DNA of 64,000 nt from Burkholderiales bacterium (GTDB lineage: Bacteria; Pseudomonadota; Gammaproteobacteria; Burkholderiales; SG8-39): assembly GCA_020848075.1 (NCBI GenBank), contig JADLAV010000061.1, positions 124,001-188,000 of the forward strand. The letters are read 5' to 3'. Under the pieces are notes generated by a model that worked only from the letters and a program-made list of their open reading frames with translations, was not told where the DNA came from and searched no databases. The first letter of the stretch is position 1. Each line of letters opens with the position of its first letter. A program made the position numbers and the translations under genes. Shown piece after piece: positions 45,534-53,915 of the stretch.

Positions 45534-46913
45534 GTGCTGGTCAACGCCTACGAGCTCGGGCGGCAGCCGTTCGCGCTCGCGCAGCCCGCCGCGTGGCTCG
45601 AACGCGCAGGCTTCGCGGTGAGCTGCCTCGATCTTTCCCTGCAGAAGCTCGACGCCGAAGTGCTGCGGGAGGCGGGGCTGGTGGCGATCTACGTCGGCAT
45701 GCATACGGCCACGCGGATCGCCGTGGAGGCGTTGCCACGCGTCAGGCAGCTTGCGCCGAACGCGCACCTCTGCGTCTACGGCCTCTACGCCCCGATGAAC
45801 GCGACGCTGCTGCGTACGCTCGGCGTGGAGACCGTGCTCGGCGGAGAGGTGGAGCCCGCGCTCGTTGACCTCGCCCGGCGCCTGCGTAGCGGGGACAGCC
45901 CGGGGGGCCAGCGCGAGCCGATCGTCAGCCTCGAGCGCATCGCGTTCGAGGTGCCCGACCGCACCGCCTTGCCGAAGCTCGTGCGCTACGCCCATCTGGT
46001 GCTGACCGACGGATCGACGCGCGTCGCGGGATTTGCCGAAGGCAGCCGCGGCTGCAAGCACCTGTGCCGGCATTGCCCGATCGTGCCGGTGTACCAGGGA
46101 AAATTCCGCGTCGTTCCGGTCGAAACGGTGCTGGCGGACATCCGCCAGCAGGTGGCCGAAGGCGCCGCCCACATTTCGTTCGGCGATCCGGATTTCCTCA
46201 ACGGACCCAGGCACGGCCTGCGCCTTGCGCGCGCGCTGCACGATGCGTTTCCCGGCGTGACCTTCGATGCGACCATCAAGATCCAGCACCTGATCGAGCA
46301 TCGCGACCTTCTGACCGAGCTCCGCGCGAGCGGATGTCTCTTCGTGACGTCCGCGGTGGAAGCGGTGGACGACGAGATCCTGCGCCTTCTCGGCAAGAAC
46401 CACGGCAGCCGCGACTTCGACCGCGCCGTGGCGCTCACGCGTGCAGCCGGCATTGCGCTCGCGCCGACCTTCGTCGCCTTCACCCCGTGGACGACGCTCG
46501 AGGGCTACATCGCGCTGCTCGAGCGGCTCGTCGCGCTCCGGCTCGTGGAAAGCGTGCCGCCGGTGCAACTCGCCATCCGGCTGCTCGTGCCGGAGGGCTC
46601 GTGGCTGCTCAGGCTGCCCGGCTTTCGGGCGAGTCTGCAAGCCTTCGATCCTGCGCTCCTCGGCTATCCGTGGATCCATCGGGATCCCAGAGTGGATCGG
46701 CTACAGCAGCGCGTGCAGGCGAGGATCGTGGAGTGCGAGCGTGAAGGGCTGCCGCGGCGCGCTGCGTTCGCCGCGATCTGGCGCATGGCGCACGAGGCCG
46801 CCGCGCGCCCCGCGCCGGAACTTCCGGACGACGTCGGTGCACCCATCCCGCACCTTTCCGAGCCCTGGTACTGCTGCGCCGAACCGACCGCACAGCAGCT
46901 CGAGTCGTTCTGA
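45534..46913 (+). CDS. B12-binding radical SAM protein with CCAEP tail
   Basis: 459 residues. An N-terminal Rossmann-like cobalamin-binding type domain (about 1-110) is followed by a radical SAM barrel with the CxxxCxxC cluster motif at C164, C168 and C171 (SRGCKHLCRHCPIVPVY). SFGDPDFLNGPRHGLRLARA is the next conserved strand. The C-terminus is SEPWYCCAEPTAQQLESF. NCBI names a family for this: CUAEP/CCAEP-tail radical SAM (seleno)protein, known from memory; here both positions are cysteine (TGC TGC). The reaction is unknown. GTG 45534 is the only plausible start, though its ribosome site is poor. An ATP-grasp gene follows. Confidence 0.82.
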   Translation: MLVNAYELGRQPFALAQPAAWLERAGFAVSCLDLSLQKLDAEVLREAGLVAIYVGMHTATRIAVEALPRVRQLAPNAHLCVYGLYAPMNATLLRTLGVETVLGGEVEPALVDLARRLRSGDSPGGQREPIVSLERIAFEVPDRTALPKLVRYAHLVLTDGSTRVAGFAEGSRGCKHLCRHCPIVPVYQGKFRVVPVETVLADIRQQVAEGAAHISFGDPDFLNGPRHGLRLARALHDAFPGVTFDATIKIQHLIEHRDLLTELRASGCLFVTSAVEAVDDEILRLLGKNHGSRDFDRAVALTRAAGIALAPTFVAFTPWTTLEGYIALLERLVALRLVESVPPVQLAIRLLVPEGSWLLRLPGFRASLQAFDPALLGYPWIHRDPRVDRLQQRVQARIVECEREGLPRRAAFAAIWRMAHEAAARPAPELPDDVGAPIPHLSEPWYCCAEPTAQQLESF

Positions 46914-46987
46914 GGCACGCTCGTGCAGACTGCCACCCGGCTCGCATTGGAGCGGCGCCGTGACGAATGGAAGGCAGAGCGCCGGGC

Positions 46988-48247
46988 ATGAAGCGTGTCC
47001 TGCTGCTTCTCCCCGCGAGCGGCTATCGCAACGACGACTTCCTCGCGGCGGCGCGGCGGCTCGGCGTCGAGATCGTCGCCGCGGCGAATTACTGCCGCCG
47101 GCTTGCGCCAGTCTGGGGTCTCGCGCCGATCATGGCGTTGCCTTTCGACCGGCCGCGGGCGGCGGTCGCCACGGTACTGTGCGAAATGACCGCTCTGCCG
47201 GACGCCGTGCTGGCGGTGGACGATTCGGGAGTCGAGCTCGCGGCGATGCTCTCCGAGCGCCTCGGTCTTCCGGGAAACCGCGTCGAGGCGGTGCGCCGGG
47301 TGCGCGACAAGCTCGCCTTCCGCCAGCTGCTGCAGGCGCGCGAATTCTCGCATCCCGCGTTCCAACATCTGTCATACGGCGAAGACGTCGGCGAGCTTCC
47401 GGCCGGGCTGAAGTTCCCGGTGGTCGTGAAGGCGCGGCGCCTGTCCGCCAGCCGGGGCGTCATCCGTGCGGACGACACGCGGGCGCTGCTGCGCGCCGTG
47501 CGCCGGGTGCGGGCGATCCAGTTACGCGCCGACCGCGACGCCGCGCAGCTCGGCATCGTCATCGAGGAGTTCATCCCTGGGCGCGAGTACGCGCTGGAGG
47601 GCAGCCTCCGCGGGGGCGAGCTGACCGTGCTCGCGCTCTTCGACAAGCCCGATCCACTGGACGGACCCTTCTTCGAGGAAACGCTGTACGTCACGCCGTC
47701 GCGGCTGCCGCGAGCGCCCCAGGACGAGATTCGTCAGGAAGTCGCACGCGCCTGCCGCGCCGCCGGACTGGTGAGCGGGCCGGTGCACGCCGAAGTACGG
47801 GTGAACGAGCAGGGCGTCTGGATCCTCGAGATCGCGGCACGCTCCATCGGCGGCCTGTGCGCCCGCGTGTTCGATCATCTGCTGGGAACGAGCCTGGAGG
47901 AGCGCATCCTGCGCCAAGCCGTGGGGGAAGCGCTGCCGGCGCCGACGCTGACAGGCGGAGCGGCGGCGGGCGTCATGATGATCCCGATTCCCCGGCGCGG
48001 CATCTACCGTGGGCTCGAAGGCCTCGAGGCCGCGCAGTCGGTTCCAGGGATCACCGGCCTCACCATGACGGTGGCGCGCGGGCAGCTCATCGCACCGCCT
48101 CCGGAGGGCGCGAGCTACCTCGGATTCATCTTCTGCCGCGCGGCGAGCCCCGCAGAAGCCGAGCGTGCGCTACGCGCCGCGCACGCCCGGCTGCGGATCG
48201 ACATCGTTTCCGAGCATCCGCTGTCGCCGGCGGCCGGAACGGCGTGA
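46988..48247 (+). CDS. ATP-grasp domain protein
   Basis: 419 residues. N-terminal Rossmann-like pre-ATP-grasp domain (KRVLLLLPASGYRNDDFLAA), then the ATP-grasp core with VRDKLAFRQLLQAREFSHPA, FPVVVKARRLSASRGVIRAD, IVIEEFIPGREYALEGSLRG and EVRVNEQGVWILEIAARSIG. The last two carry the Mg-binding glutamate-asparagine area, here E and E-I. The C-terminal domain resembles that of carboxylate-amine ligases of the BL00235/CarB-like group. It would join a carboxylate to an amine or thiol with ATP. An alternative start at 46967 is possible. It follows the radical SAM gene by 74 bases on the same strand, so the two may act on one metabolite. Confidence 0.82.
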   Translation: MKRVLLLLPASGYRNDDFLAAARRLGVEIVAAANYCRRLAPVWGLAPIMALPFDRPRAAVATVLCEMTALPDAVLAVDDSGVELAAMLSERLGLPGNRVEAVRRVRDKLAFRQLLQAREFSHPAFQHLSYGEDVGELPAGLKFPVVVKARRLSASRGVIRADDTRALLRAVRRVRAIQLRADRDAAQLGIVIEEFIPGREYALEGSLRGGELTVLALFDKPDPLDGPFFEETLYVTPSRLPRAPQDEIRQEVARACRAAGLVSGPVHAEVRVNEQGVWILEIAARSIGGLCARVFDHLLGTSLEERILRQAVGEALPAPTLTGGAAAGVMMIPIPRRGIYRGLEGLEAAQSVPGITGLTMTVARGQLIAPPPEGASYLGFIFCRAASPAEAERALRAAHARLRIDIVSEHPLSPAAGTA

Positions 48248-48308
48248 AGAGGCGGTGTCTTCCAGCAGCCCGCGACGGTTTCGATTGATTGCGCGGGCCC
48301 ACAGCAGG

Positions 48309-48722
48309 TCACGGACGTGCGGCCGAGCGAAGCCGGAACGCCGCCCAGCTCAACCACAGCGTTGCGACGATCATCGCCGCGCCGCCGAGAAGGACCAGCG
48401 CCGGCGGTACGCCGAAGAGGACGTGCAGGAGCACGCCGAGCGGCATGAGCAAGCCGGCGAGCGCGAGCCAGGAAATCCAGCGCGCCTCGGCCGCAGCGAT
48501 CGGCAGGTTGAGGAGCGCAAGTCCGGCCACGACGTTGATCAGCCCGAACAGCGCGCCGTGCGCGTGCGCGACACGAGTCTCGAAGTGTGTCCCGCTCGCG
48601 TACTGCGCGATCCACTGCGCCTTCCCGGGCGCGATGTCGTGCATGTAGCCGAGGAAAAAGCCGATGGCCATGAACAGCCCGAGGAACAGGAACCCCCAGC
48701 CGACGTTCTTTCTTCCCTCCAT
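48309..48722 (-). CDS. Four-helix membrane protein, possibly styrene-oxide-isomerase-like
   Basis: 137 residues with four hydrophobic helices: VGWGFLFLGLFMAIGFFLGY, HGALFGLINVVAGLALLNLP, LALAGLLMPLGVLLHVLFGV and PPALVLLGGAAMIVATLWLS. Conserved histidines in GYMHDIAPG, THFETRVAHAHGALFG and LLHVLFG suggest a metal or haem site. The RVAHAHGALFG stretch recalls the AHSGPALNG area of styrene oxide isomerase, a haem-b membrane enzyme, but the match is weak. Start MEGRKNVG at 48722 chosen because GGAGGTG precedes it. Alone and divergent from the GST gene. Confidence 0.65.
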   Translation of the reverse strand: MEGRKNVGWGFLFLGLFMAIGFFLGYMHDIAPGKAQWIAQYASGTHFETRVAHAHGALFGLINVVAGLALLNLPIAAAEARWISWLALAGLLMPLGVLLHVLFGVPPALVLLGGAAMIVATLWLSWAAFRLRSAARP

Positions 48723-49089
48723 GGGCACCTCCGCGAAGTGGATACGCATATGGTAATCCAGGACGCGTCGCCGAAACCCGCGTTGCCGTATCCCCTTTCG
48801 TGGAGTGCTGGCGACGGGGTCTCCCGTGTGCCGTCCCGGCAAGGCGGCCGCGGCGGAAATGCCCACGCACCCGTTCGCCTGCGTGCGATGCCGCGCCGCC
48901 CGGCGACCATCACGCATGCGCTCATGGCAATTGGCCGGCGCACGATGATTCTCGGTTGTTCTGCAATAATGGTCGCAACACCACCAGCTTGAATCCGCTC
49001 GCCGCAATCCCCAGATTACCGACGCGGGGTACGGCTTGCATTCGTCGGCGTACTCCCTTATCCAACCTCAGTTCAAACGGAGATCGATC
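48723..49089. other. 367-base divergent region, no gene recognised
   Basis: Lies between the histidine-rich membrane protein (-) and the glutathione transferase (+). An AATAAT at about 48965-48970 could be a -10, but no -35 stands at the right distance. I see no repeats or conserved sites. Confidence 0.5.
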
Positions 49090-49698
49090 ATGAGACTGTA
49101 TTTCTCGCCAGGCGCCTGCTCGCTCTCGGTGGACATCGTTCTGCGCGAGGCCGGACTGCCGTTCGACCTCGTCAAGGTCGACCTCAGAAGCAAGAAGCTC
49201 GCCGATGGCAGCGATTACCTGCAAGTGAACCCCAAGGGCTACGTGCCGGCGCTCGAGCTCGACGACGGTGAGCGCCTGACCGAAGTCCCTGCGGTCGTCC
49301 AGTATCTCGCCGACCAGAAACCCGAGACGGGTCTCGCGCCGAAGGCCGGAACGATGGAGCGCTACCGCCTCCAGGAGTGGCTCAATTTCCTGAGCACCGA
49401 GGTGCACAAGCAGTTCTCGCCGCTCTTCAATCCCGCCACCTCGGAGGACTGGAAGCAGGCCGTGCGCGGCAACCTCGCGCGCCGCTTCGACTGGCTCGCG
49501 CCGCAGCTCGCCGCGCGACCTCACCTGATGGGCGAGCGCTTCACCGTGGCGGATGCGTATCTGTTCACGCTGCTCAATTGGTGCAGTTTGACCGGCGTCG
49601 ACCTCGGCTGCTGGTCCGCGCTCAAGGAATACCACGCGCGTGTCGGCGCCCGGCCCAAGGTTCACGAAGCGCTTAAGGCCGAGGGTCTCGTGAAGTGA
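49090..49698 (+). CDS. Glutathione S-transferase, beta class
   Basis: 202 residues. The N-terminal thioredoxin fold begins MRLYFSPGACSLSVDIVLRE with the beta-class catalytic Cys at position 10. YLQVNPKGYVPALELDDGE contains the cis-proline of the glutathione site, and LTEVPAVVQYLADQKPE is the expected following strand and helix. The all-helical C-terminal domain ends near ARVGARPKVHEALKAEGL. Family activity is conjugation or thiol transfer on electrophiles and quinones. The start at 49090 is preferred because the fold begins there. Confidence 0.92.
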   Translation: MRLYFSPGACSLSVDIVLREAGLPFDLVKVDLRSKKLADGSDYLQVNPKGYVPALELDDGERLTEVPAVVQYLADQKPETGLAPKAGTMERYRLQEWLNFLSTEVHKQFSPLFNPATSEDWKQAVRGNLARRFDWLAPQLAARPHLMGERFTVADAYLFTLLNWCSLTGVDLGCWSALKEYHARVGARPKVHEALKAEGLVK

Positions 49699-49991
49699 GG
49701 GCGCGCCGGGAGCACGTCGCCATCGGCATCACGCCGCACGTGCCATTGGCGATCGTGCGGGCTGCGACCGCAGCGGTGAGTACGTATTTCCGGCAGCACG
49801 GTCACGCCCACCTCACGGTGCCGGTCATCGTGCTCGGCGTCGCGGTATCCGCCACCTTGCCCCCCGCGGTGATCGCGCCGCTGGTTATGCACAGCACCGG
49901 GGGCGCATGGAGCTGATCCAACCCGATCTCGTGATCGCACTGCAGATCGCCCGGAAGGCGACAATGGACCCTGGCCAGTGCGAGGGTGGCG

Positions 49992-51272
49992 TTACAGGTA
50001 ACCGAGCGCGCGCGGCAGATAGAGCGCGATTTCCGGGATGAAAGTGATCGCGAGCAGGCCCGTCAGCATCGCGGCGACGAACCATGCCACCCACGGCACG
50101 GTCGACTCGATCGGCACGTCGGCGATGCGGCTCGTCACCAGCAGGTTCACCGCCATCGGCGGGGTGAACTGGCCGATCGCGAGATTCATGGTGATGATGA
50201 TGCCGAACCACACCAGGTCCCACTGATAGTGGACGGCAATCGGGACCAGGAGCGGGAGGAAGATGAAGTAGATCGAGATCGCATCGAGGAACATGCCGGC
50301 GATGAGCAGCAGAACCGTGATGCCGAGCAGGATCATGGTCTCGGAGCTGCCGGAACCGACCAGGAACCGCGCCATGCGGTCGAAGGTGCCGAGCGTCGAG
50401 CTGGCGTAGGCGAACACGCTGGCGAGCGCGACGATCAGCAGGATCACGGCGGAGATTTCCGCCGCCTCGACCAGGACCTCGTAGATGTCCTCGAGCGAGA
50501 GCGAGCGGTAGACGAGAACGCCCACGGCGAAGCCGTAGAAGGCGGCGACGACGGCGGCTTCGGTCGGCGTGAAGAGGCCCGAGCGCATGCCGCCGAGGAT
50601 GATGACCGGCGCCGCCAGTCCCCAGAGCGCCGCGCGCAGGCTGCGCCAGAACGGCGGGCGCGCTTCGCCCGAGGCGAGCCCGAAGCCGTGGCGCTTGCAC
50701 AGCCAGACCGCGATGACGATCAGCGTCACACCGGCCAGGATGCCGGGAACCAGGCCGCCCGCAAAGAGCGCGTGGACCGTGGCCTGTGGTACCAGCAGGC
50801 TGTAGATGATGAGCGCGATCGACGGCGGAATGAGAATAGCGGTCGAGCCGCCGGCGGCGATCAGGCTCGCGGCGAACGCGCGCGGATAGCCGTCCTTGAC
50901 CATCGCCGGGATCATGATCGTGCCGACGGCGGCGGCGTCGGCCGGCCCCGAGCCGGAGATGCCGCCGAGCACCATGCCGACCAGCACCGCAGTGATCGCG
51001 AGCCCGCCATGCTTGCGGCCGACCATGCTCGCCGCGAACTGCACCATCGAGCGCGCGACGCCGGCGCGCTCGAACACGAGGCCGGCGAGCACGAACATCG
51101 GAATCGCCAGCAGCGGATATTTCGCGATGCCGGTGTAGACGTTGGTCGGTACCGACATGATGCCCAGGTTGGCGGTCGCGATTACCGCAGTGCCGGCAAG
51201 CCCCAGCGCGATGCCGAGCGGCACCCCGGCCAGCATCAGCGCCAGGAACATGCCGAACAGCACCCAGTCCAT
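49992..51272 (-). CDS. TRAP transporter large permease subunit (second system)
   Basis: 426 residues of the DctM family, 11-12 helices: AIPMFVLAGLVFERAGVARS, GGISGSGPADAAAVGTIMIP, LIAAGGSTAILIPPSIALII and IITMNLAIGQFTPPMAVNLL. It is a different system from the TRAP operon at 29.4-32.3 kb. The small subunit gene lies 6 bases upstream. It carries solute with sodium; the substrate is unknown. The gap of 293 bases to the GST gene has nothing I could identify, apart from a 73-codon frame on the plus strand that I do not trust. Confidence 0.92.
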   Translation of the reverse strand: MDWVLFGMFLALMLAGVPLGIALGLAGTAVIATANLGIMSVPTNVYTGIAKYPLLAIPMFVLAGLVFERAGVARSMVQFAASMVGRKHGGLAITAVLVGMVLGGISGSGPADAAAVGTIMIPAMVKDGYPRAFAASLIAAGGSTAILIPPSIALIIYSLLVPQATVHALFAGGLVPGILAGVTLIVIAVWLCKRHGFGLASGEARPPFWRSLRAALWGLAAPVIILGGMRSGLFTPTEAAVVAAFYGFAVGVLVYRSLSLEDIYEVLVEAAEISAVILLIVALASVFAYASSTLGTFDRMARFLVGSGSSETMILLGITVLLLIAGMFLDAISIYFIFLPLLVPIAVHYQWDLVWFGIIITMNLAIGQFTPPMAVNLLVTSRIADVPIESTVPWVAWFVAAMLTGLLAITFIPEIALYLPRALGYL

Positions 51273-51278
51273 CGCGCT

Positions 51279-51791
51279 CTATTCCCGGCCGCGCAGGTGG
51301 CGCACCGCGAGCTGGGCCACGCGCCCGACGATCAGCAGAGAGAGGAGCGGCAGCCAGACGGTGTAGATCCATTGCGGGATGCCGAGGGCCGGTGAGGAGA
51401 CTTCGTAACGGAAGTCGTCCCACGCCATGCGCCCGCCATACCAGACGAGCAGGGCGAACATGACCGCCGTGGCGAGGATCGCCAGCAGGCCGGCCGTGCG
51501 CTGGATGTTGCGCGGCAGGCGCTCGACCAGGATGACCACGCTGATGTGACGCTTGGTGAAGAACGCGCTCGAAGTGCCGACCAGGGTGAGGAACACGAGC
51601 AGCCACACCGAAACCTCTTCGGTGTAGGCGAACGACTCGTCGGTCAGATAGCGCACCACGACGTTCGCCATGGTGATCACGCACAGCGCGACCATCGCCA
51701 GCGCCATCAGCGCCCGCTCGATGCGCAGCAGGGTGGGGGCCTCTGGTTTCTCGGGTTTCCGATCAGCGACGGCGTCGGACGGACGGGACAT
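51279..51791 (-). CDS. TRAP transporter small permease subunit (second system)
   Basis: 170 residues with four helices: MALAMVALCVITMANVVVRY, TEEVSVWLLVFLTLVGTSSA, GLLAILATAVMFALLVWYGG and WIYTVWLPLLSLLIVGRVAQ. KRHISVVILVERLPRNIQR is the DctQ-type loop. The soluble N-terminus (SRPSDAVADRKPEKPEAPTL) is a bit long. A 96-base gap separates it from the binding-protein gene upstream. Confidence 0.9.
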   Translation of the reverse strand: MSRPSDAVADRKPEKPEAPTLLRIERALMALAMVALCVITMANVVVRYLTDESFAYTEEVSVWLLVFLTLVGTSSAFFTKRHISVVILVERLPRNIQRTAGLLAILATAVMFALLVWYGGRMAWDDFRYEVSSPALGIPQWIYTVWLPLLSLLIVGRVAQLAVRHLRGRE

Positions 51792-51887
51792 CGAGAGTCA
51801 CGCGGCATGCAGGGCGAAGAGGGACGGGCAAGATCGCCGCGGCTTGCCCTCCACGCGTCCGCCCTGCGCAAGCGTTCTGTCTACGCC

Positions 51888-52910
51888 CTATCGCTTGCTG
51901 ATCGAGGTTTCCGCCTTCTTCACCAGACCGGGACCGATGGTTTTGGTCCAGTTGACGTACACCTTGCGGGTGGCGTCCCGGAACTGCTTGCGCTCGGCAT
52001 CGGTGATGCGCGTGACGGTGACGCCCTTGGCCTCGATTTCCTTGATCGCGGCGTCATCCGGCGGCTCGATGCCTTTGCGCGCATCCTTGACGTTCTCCGC
52101 GCCGGCCTGGATCGCCGCCTGGCGCACGATCTCGCGGTCGGCCGGCGTCCAGCTCGCCCACACCTCCCTGTTGGCGACGAAAATCAGCGGATCGGCGGTG
52201 TACTCCCACAGCGTCAGGTACTTCTGGTTGAGCGTCCACATCTTGGCGTTGACGAACACCGACAGCGGATTCTCCTGGCCGTCGACCGCGCCGCTGGAGA
52301 GCGCGGGCTGCGCGTCGGCGAAGCTCATCTGCGTCGGGTTGGCGCCGAGCGCGCTGAAGGTGTCGATGAAGATGGGCGAGCCGACCACGCGGAACTTCAT
52401 GCCTTTCATGTCGGCGGGCGTGCGGATGACCTTCTTCGAGTTGCTGAGCTCGCGAAAGCCGTTCTCGCCCCAGGCGAGCGGCACCACGCCCTGGCTTTCG
52501 AGGATCTTGAAGATGTCCCTGCCGACTTCGCCGTGGGTGAGCGCGTCGATCGCCTTGTAGTCGGGCATGAGGAACGGCAGCGAGAAGAGATTGAGCTGCT
52601 TGACCTGCGGCGACCAGTTGATGGTGGAGCCGATCGCGAGATCGATCACGCCCTGGCGGATCGCCGTGAACTCGCGCGTCTGATCGCCGCCGACGAGGCT
52701 CGTGCCGGGATACATCTTGATGTTGATGCGTCCGTTCGTCTTTTCCCTGACCAGCTTCGCCCACAGCTCGCCGGCCCGGCCCCAGGGGTAGGACGAGGGC
52801 AGCACGGTGGACAGGCGGTATTCCGATCGGTATTCCTCGGCCTGCGCGGAACTCGCAAGACACAGGCTCGCGCCGAGCAGGGCCGCGGCGCACAGAAGCA
52901 CGCGTTTCAT
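51888..52910 (-). CDS. TRAP transporter substrate-binding protein (second system)
   Basis: 340 residues. Signal peptide (LLCAAALLGASLCLASSAQA) then the DctP fold: LSTVLPSSYPWGRAGELWAK at the first strand, and MKGMKFRVVGSPIFIDTFSA with the conserved carboxylate-binding arginine. FADAQPALSSGAVDGQENPL is the typical helix and strand. The start MKRVLLCA at 52910 was taken over a longer frame, because the longer one lacks a signal peptide. Like the first TRAP system, specificity cannot be read from sequence, but carboxylic acids are most likely. Confidence 0.92.
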   Translation of the reverse strand: MKRVLLCAAALLGASLCLASSAQAEEYRSEYRLSTVLPSSYPWGRAGELWAKLVREKTNGRINIKMYPGTSLVGGDQTREFTAIRQGVIDLAIGSTINWSPQVKQLNLFSLPFLMPDYKAIDALTHGEVGRDIFKILESQGVVPLAWGENGFRELSNSKKVIRTPADMKGMKFRVVGSPIFIDTFSALGANPTQMSFADAQPALSSGAVDGQENPLSVFVNAKMWTLNQKYLTLWEYTADPLIFVANREVWASWTPADREIVRQAAIQAGAENVKDARKGIEPPDDAAIKEIEAKGVTVTRITDAERKQFRDATRKVYVNWTKTIGPGLVKKAETSISKR

Positions 52911-53095
52911 GAGACTCTCCCGAAGAGTTGACCCGGTGTTGGCGCGGCGTGGAGCGATGGAAGTGTAATCGCTCGATTTCGCTCGCGTCAAATCATCCGT
53001 CGTTGCCGAGACGCTTCGACTGGACTGTGCGGACTAGGCTGCGCCGAGCTCACCCGGCGCTGCGTGCGCAGCACTGCGCATCGTGGAGGAGGGAA

Positions 53096-53627
53096 GTGCC
53101 GGCAAGTCCCGGTGAAGGCGGATCGACGGCTCGCGCCGTCCCGACCGCGGAAGTCGCGGCGCCGGCGACGGCGCTGCGAACGATCGCGCTCACCGTGCCC
53201 GCGCTGCTCGCCTTCGCGACGAACTCGTGGCTGTGCCGGTACGCGTTGCAGGAGCCGATGCGCATCGACCCCGCCAGCTTCGGCAGCCTGCGGCTGCTCT
53301 CGGGCGCACTCGTGCTGGCGCTGGTGGTGAGGCTCAAGTCCCGCGCCGGCGCCCCCTTGACGCGAGCAGCGCGGGCCGACTGGCTGGCTGTGTCCTCGTT
53401 GTGGGCCTGCGTTGTCTGCCTCTCGTTCGGATACCTCACGGTGACGGCTGGCAGCGGCGCGTTGATCTCTTTCGGAGCGGTGCAACTGACGATGTTCGCT
53501 GCGGGGCTGCGCGCGGGCGAGCGCTTCCCGCCCGTTGCCTGGGGCGGGCTGTCGCTGGCTCCTGGGCGGCGTCGCGGTGGTGCTGTTGAACCGGTCGCCC
53601 GGAGGGGGCCCGCGACGCCGGGAGTGA
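53096..53627 (+). pseudogene. EamA-family transporter fragment with frameshift
   Basis: From GTG 53096 (GGAGGAGGGAA ahead) the frame reads IALTVPALLAFATNSWLCRY, then SFGSLRLLSGALVLALVVRL, ending in PPVAWGGLSLA near 53560. That is the first half of an EamA/DMT repeat, four to five helices. The expected next helix appears in another frame as WLLGGVAVVLLNRS and then stops at TGA 53625-53627. The second EamA repeat (about 130 residues) is missing. A single-base change near 53550 and a 3' loss explain this. The remainder of the original frame continues as meaningless Arg/Gly/Ala residues. It is followed by the NsrR-type operator. Confidence 0.7.
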
Positions 53628-53831
53628 GGGCGTGCGGGCAGGTGGATGCGACAGGGGCCACACGCTCTTTCGAATCTCCAATGCGTGTCGGCGAGATGGC
53701 CGCGCCGGAGGGGCGCGCTGGGCCGGTCGCCAGACGGGCCGCGAGCGCTCGGACGTGGTGCGCGGTCAGGGGGATTTCTCGTCATTCAAGGCCTTGCCGT
53801 CGCTGCCCCCGCCGCTTCGTATCATCGCTGC

Positions 53832-53877
53832 TTGACAGCGGAGCTTGAAGATGCATAATAAATGCATCTTCAAGCTC
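53832..53877 (+). promoter_or_regulatory. NsrR-type operator overlapping a sigma70 promoter
   Basis: GAGCTTGAAGATGCAT (53841-53856) and ATGCATCTTCAAGCTC (53862-53877) are perfect 16-base reverse complements around AATAA. The core AAGATGCAT...ATGCATCTT matches the NsrR consensus for proteobacteria (AAGATGCATTT-N-AAATGCATCTT). A promoter fits it: TTGACA (53832-53837) and CATAAT (53854-53859) with 16 bases between, so bound NsrR would block the -10. NsrR is an Rrf2-family [Fe-S] repressor that releases DNA on reaction with nitric oxide. Confidence 0.85.
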
Positions 53878-53915
53878 CCGCCTCGGCGGGGGCACGAAAG
53901 CGCAGGCGACGACTC

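Noticed and set aside
46880-46890. Selenocysteine in the radical SAM tail
   Set aside because: Both relevant codons are TGC, not TGA, and no SECIS-like hairpin is seen; the protein is a cysteine form.
49695-49916. 73-codon frame from GTG overlapping the GST stop
   Set aside because: The GTGA overlap is attractive, but the residues have no family pattern, only weak hydrophobicity, and the neighbour is on the other strand.
53840-53862. Gene for NsrR itself next to its operator
   Set aside because: No Rrf2-family protein is encoded anywhere in the window; the repressor must be elsewhere.
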